DNA from: Phycisphaerales bacterium
Lineage (GTDB): Bacteria > Planctomycetota > Phycisphaerae > Phycisphaerales > UBA1924
Reading direction: 5' to 3'
Assembly: GCA_029213305.1 (NCBI GenBank)
Contig: JARGPA010000011.1
Span: forward strand, 1-64,000
DNA length: 64,000 nucleotides
A model generated the notes under the pieces. That model did not search any database. It saw nothing but the letters and a program-made list of their open reading frames with translations, and had not been told where the DNA came from. Numbering within the stretch: position 1 is the stretch's first letter; every line of letters starts with the position of its first letter. The translations under genes and the position numbers were made by a program. This document shows, piece by piece, positions 61,961-64,000 of this stretch.

Positions 61961-62234
61961 ACTCTTTTCTTTTGCCTGATTCTTTGAACTGGAGGCGTCC
62001 CTCTCTGTAGTCTTGTGCGCTCCCTTCAATGGTGGGGAGTTGTCCATTTGAACCATTTTCTCGATGTTGTCGATGCAGATCCTTGAGATATGGAACGCAC
62101 CAGCCGCACCCGGTTCCGGCGCCGAGACATTCGGATATCAATGACGCGACTTGAGGGTCTTCTCGCTTGAGATAGTTCTGAATCTTCCCAAGTGATACTC
62201 CAAAGCACAGGCACACATGATCGTTTGGTTGCAT
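61959..62234 (-). CDS. BFD-like [2Fe-2S] protein
   Basis: 91 residues from the ATG at 62234. Longer starts up to 62402 would overlap the next gene's start region, and the family domain begins at this Met. HVCLCFGVSLGKIQNYL and GCGWCVPYLKDL give the four cysteines (C-x-C and C-x-x-C) of bacterioferritin-associated-ferredoxin-like [2Fe-2S] domains. The C-terminal tail is charged. It may release iron from bacterioferritin or be an accessory electron carrier; the partner is not in this window. Confidence 0.83.
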   Translation of the reverse strand: MQPNDHVCLCFGVSLGKIQNYLKREDPQVASLISECLGAGTGCGWCVPYLKDLHRQHRENGSNGQLPTIEGSAQDYREGRLQFKESGKRKE

Positions 62235-62328
62235 TTCTTGACTCTCGATCGCTTGAGATTCGGTTTCCACGGCGCAGAGGGACTGTTTTGACCCTATTGT
62301 AGTGTCTATTCCCGTTGAAGGAGCGTGC

Positions 62329-64000
62329 ATGATCATTGTGTTTACATTAACGGTTTTCCTATCTGCGGGGCTGTTGTTCTCAGTCCAACCGATGGTTGCC
62401 AAATCGCTTCTTCCCGCATTTGGAGGGGGTTCATCAGTCTGGACAACATGTATGTTGTTCTATCAAGTGCTCCTTTTGCTTGGATATCTTTACGCACATG
62501 TGCTGATGACACGATTCAGCCGTCGATCTCAGTTAGTCATTCATTCGATTCTGCTTGTCGCCGCGATCACGATCGGAGTGTTGTTTGACACCCCTGTTGC
62601 ACCAGAGAATGCATCAACATTCCCTGTCCCTTGGTTAATCCTTCAACTCTCACTTATATCTGGTTTGCCGTTCTTTGCGATTTCAAGCGCAGGACCATTG
62701 ATCCAGGGTTGGTTTGCTCGGACCGGGCATGAACGCGCACACGACCCATACTTTCTCTACGCCGCGAGTAATGCGGGAAGTCTCATTGGGTTACTTGCTT
62801 ATCCGTTTCTTTTTGAACCAAATCTAGGGATTGCAGCTCAAAGACAATACTGGCTCATCGGATTTGGAGTCTTTATTTTACTTGCGATGTACGCTGCGAG
62901 TCGGACTCAGAAAGCAACCAAAGAAACTCCAAAACAACGTAAGCGCCGCCTCAAAGAAGAAGCAAGGCTCACGGTGGTTTCTCCCGGGGATGATGATCGA
63001 GCAGTAGATGATGTCATTACATTCAAGCGCCGATTATTCTGGATCTATCTTGCGTTTATTCCATCGACAATGCTTTTGGGAGTTACGACATATATCACGA
63101 CTGATGTTGTGTCATTGCCATTGTTGTGGATTTTGCCCTTAGTGCTCTATCTGATCACGATGATTATCGCATTTGGTTCGAAGTCTCAAAGAGCGGTAAA
63201 GGATTTCACCCGTCCTATGGTCCTCTCCACGATCGCTGCGATGATCCTCCTGATGGCAAGTGAAATGAGCGCTGAGCTTTCGATGGTCATGGTGATCCTC
63301 ATCGAGCTCTTACTTCTTACTTCCGTTGGAATCGTCTGCCACGGACGACTCGCAATGAACAGGCCAGCTGCGAAGCATCTAACAGAGTTTTATTTACTCA
63401 TGTCAGTCGGCGGCGCATTGGGAGGTTTTTTCAATGGGATCATTGCTCCATTGTTCTTCATCACAAACTTTGAATATGCGATTGCGCTCGTGCTCGCAGT
63501 TTCAGTACTCCCTTGGTCCGCGGATCTAGTCAATCTTACAAAGAAAAAAGCTCGTTTTGTTAAAATCCGTAGACGAGTCGGGTATCCGTTGTGCTTATTG
63601 CTTTATGTATTGGTAGTAGGATTCTACGGAACAGAGATAACCAACTTTGTAAATCAGTTCCTTCCAACATCAATCAGCGAAGGTTTTACAGTCAACATGA
63701 CAATGGTGTTCCTTATGACTGTTGTGCCATCAGTTATGATCTATCTTGCTTGGAAAGATGGGCTCGCATGCGCAATAACGATATTCTTGCCTTTGTTTGC
63801 GATTCAGTACAACTCTGTAAACACGGATAGCGTCATTTACATTGCCAGAACTTTTTACGGCACTCACGAAGTTCACCAAGATTTTTACCCCGATACAGAA
63901 CTCGGACGGCTTGTCAAAATTCATACTCTCAAGCATGGTACAACAAAGCATGGTGTTCAATTTCTTGATCCCGCATTCGAGCTTGAACCACTCGGGTATT
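62329..64000 (+). CDS. fused MFS / spermidine-synthase-like membrane protein, 5' part only
   Basis: 557 codons are present before the right edge. GAAGGAG at 62317-62323 marks the ATG at 62329. About twelve membrane helices are seen, with the family start FLSAGLLFSVQPMVAKSLLP and PYFLYAASNAGSLIGLLAYP. The last 60 residues enter a soluble region (YIARTFYGTHEVHQ; HTLKHGTTKHGVQ) that begins the spermidine-synthase-like domain. The catalytic residues lie outside the window. Function of the fusion is not established. Confidence 0.9.
   Translation, partial: MIIVFTLTVFLSAGLLFSVQPMVAKSLLPAFGGGSSVWTTCMLFYQVLLLLGYLYAHVLMTRFSRRSQLVIHSILLVAAITIGVLFDTPVAPENASTFPVPWLILQLSLISGLPFFAISSAGPLIQGWFARTGHERAHDPYFLYAASNAGSLIGLLAYPFLFEPNLGIAAQRQYWLIGFGVFILLAMYAASRTQKATKETPKQRKRRLKEEARLTVVSPGDDDRAVDDVITFKRRLFWIYLAFIPSTMLLGVTTYITTDVVSLPLLWILPLVLYLITMIIAFGSKSQRAVKDFTRPMVLSTIAAMILLMASEMSAELSMVMVILIELLLLTSVGIVCHGRLAMNRPAAKHLTEFYLLMSVGGALGGFFNGIIAPLFFITNFEYAIALVLAVSVLPWSADLVNLTKKKARFVKIRRRVGYPLCLLLYVLVVGFYGTEITNFVNQFLPTSISEGFTVNMTMVFLMTVVPSVMIYLAWKDGLACAITIFLPLFAIQYNSVNTDSVIYIARTFYGTHEVHQDFYPDTELGRLVKIHTLKHGTTKHGVQFLDPAFELEPLGY

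Noticed and set aside
1-64000. Search by eye for tRNA, rRNA, CRISPR arrays, insertion-sequence transposases and integrases
   Set aside because: None found. The gaps between genes contain no cloverleaf-like tRNA sequence and no repeat-spacer pattern. A tRNA scan program could still find a divergent case.

Overview
The window looks like chromosome of a Planctomycetota bacterium, most likely of the Phycisphaerae/Phycisphaerales. This is an inference from lineage-typical products: two secreted proteins ending in paired dockerin-like 'GDG..NFFD(I/V)SA(F/Y)L' repeats, a PEP-CTERM-like sorting tail (VPAPAS...RRRR), a planctomycete-type cytochrome c domain fused to a DUF2231 membrane domain, bactofilins, and a TPR protein with RNA-polymerase alpha-CTD repeats. 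Base composition is moderate. Most genes are ordinary chromosomal ones. I found no rRNA, tRNA, CRISPR array, integrase or transposase.

Layout. 1-3.8 kb: the 5' part of a DegT/DnrJ-type aminotransferase, a candidate small RNA with a terminator, a small membrane protein, and accB-accC-VOC. 4-12.4 kb: one long forward operon of a two-domain ABC permease, an NHL-repeat lipoprotein, a VWA/GATase-like membrane protein, MoxR ATPase, DUF58 and barstar-like protein. It is followed by a PEP-CTERM protein, a BatA/VWA protein (13.4-15.5 kb) and a 958-residue secreted protein, with a nitroreductase facing them. 19-25 kb: TetR regulator, a methyltransferase-like/glycosyltransferase-like fusion divergent from a methyltransferase, an AhpD-like plus SDR operon with a candidate TetR operator, and a structured 3' element. 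25-31.5 kb: dockerin protein, DinB, Tat protein, DUF2231-cytochrome, ASCH protein, and a TPP riboswitch controlling thiC.

31.5-34.5 kb is the most accessory-looking stretch: an A+T-rich membrane-anchored phage-tail-collar protein, two copies of a 112-bp imperfect direct repeat, two small orphan genes and an EF-hand protein. 34.6-42.4 kb holds small membrane proteins, a second dockerin protein, aldo/keto reductase, OsmC, DCC protein, a prepilin-like protein, DoxX, BioY and two bactofilins. 42.7-64 kb is mostly core metabolism and cell biology: FtsK with a long acidic tail, a secreted Met-rich protein, folP, trxA, a Gfo/Idh/MocA oxidoreductase, ribosomal protein S1, dut, pheA, pdxA, a MATE exporter, the alpha-CTD/TPR protein, an RNHCP protein, a BFD-like [2Fe-2S] protein and the start of a fused MFS/spermidine-synthase-like protein.

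How genes work together: AccB/AccC (fatty-acid initiation) need biotin, and BioY imports biotin. MoxR, DUF58 and VWA proteins form the usual MoxR chaperone-like set, here extended by an orphan permease, an NHL lipoprotein and a barstar-like protein. ThiC is controlled by a TPP riboswitch whose downstream hairpin hides the ribosome-binding site. No window-wide new system is proven. The best leads are the extended MoxR operon, the 31.5-34.5 kb island and several structured intergenic RNAs.
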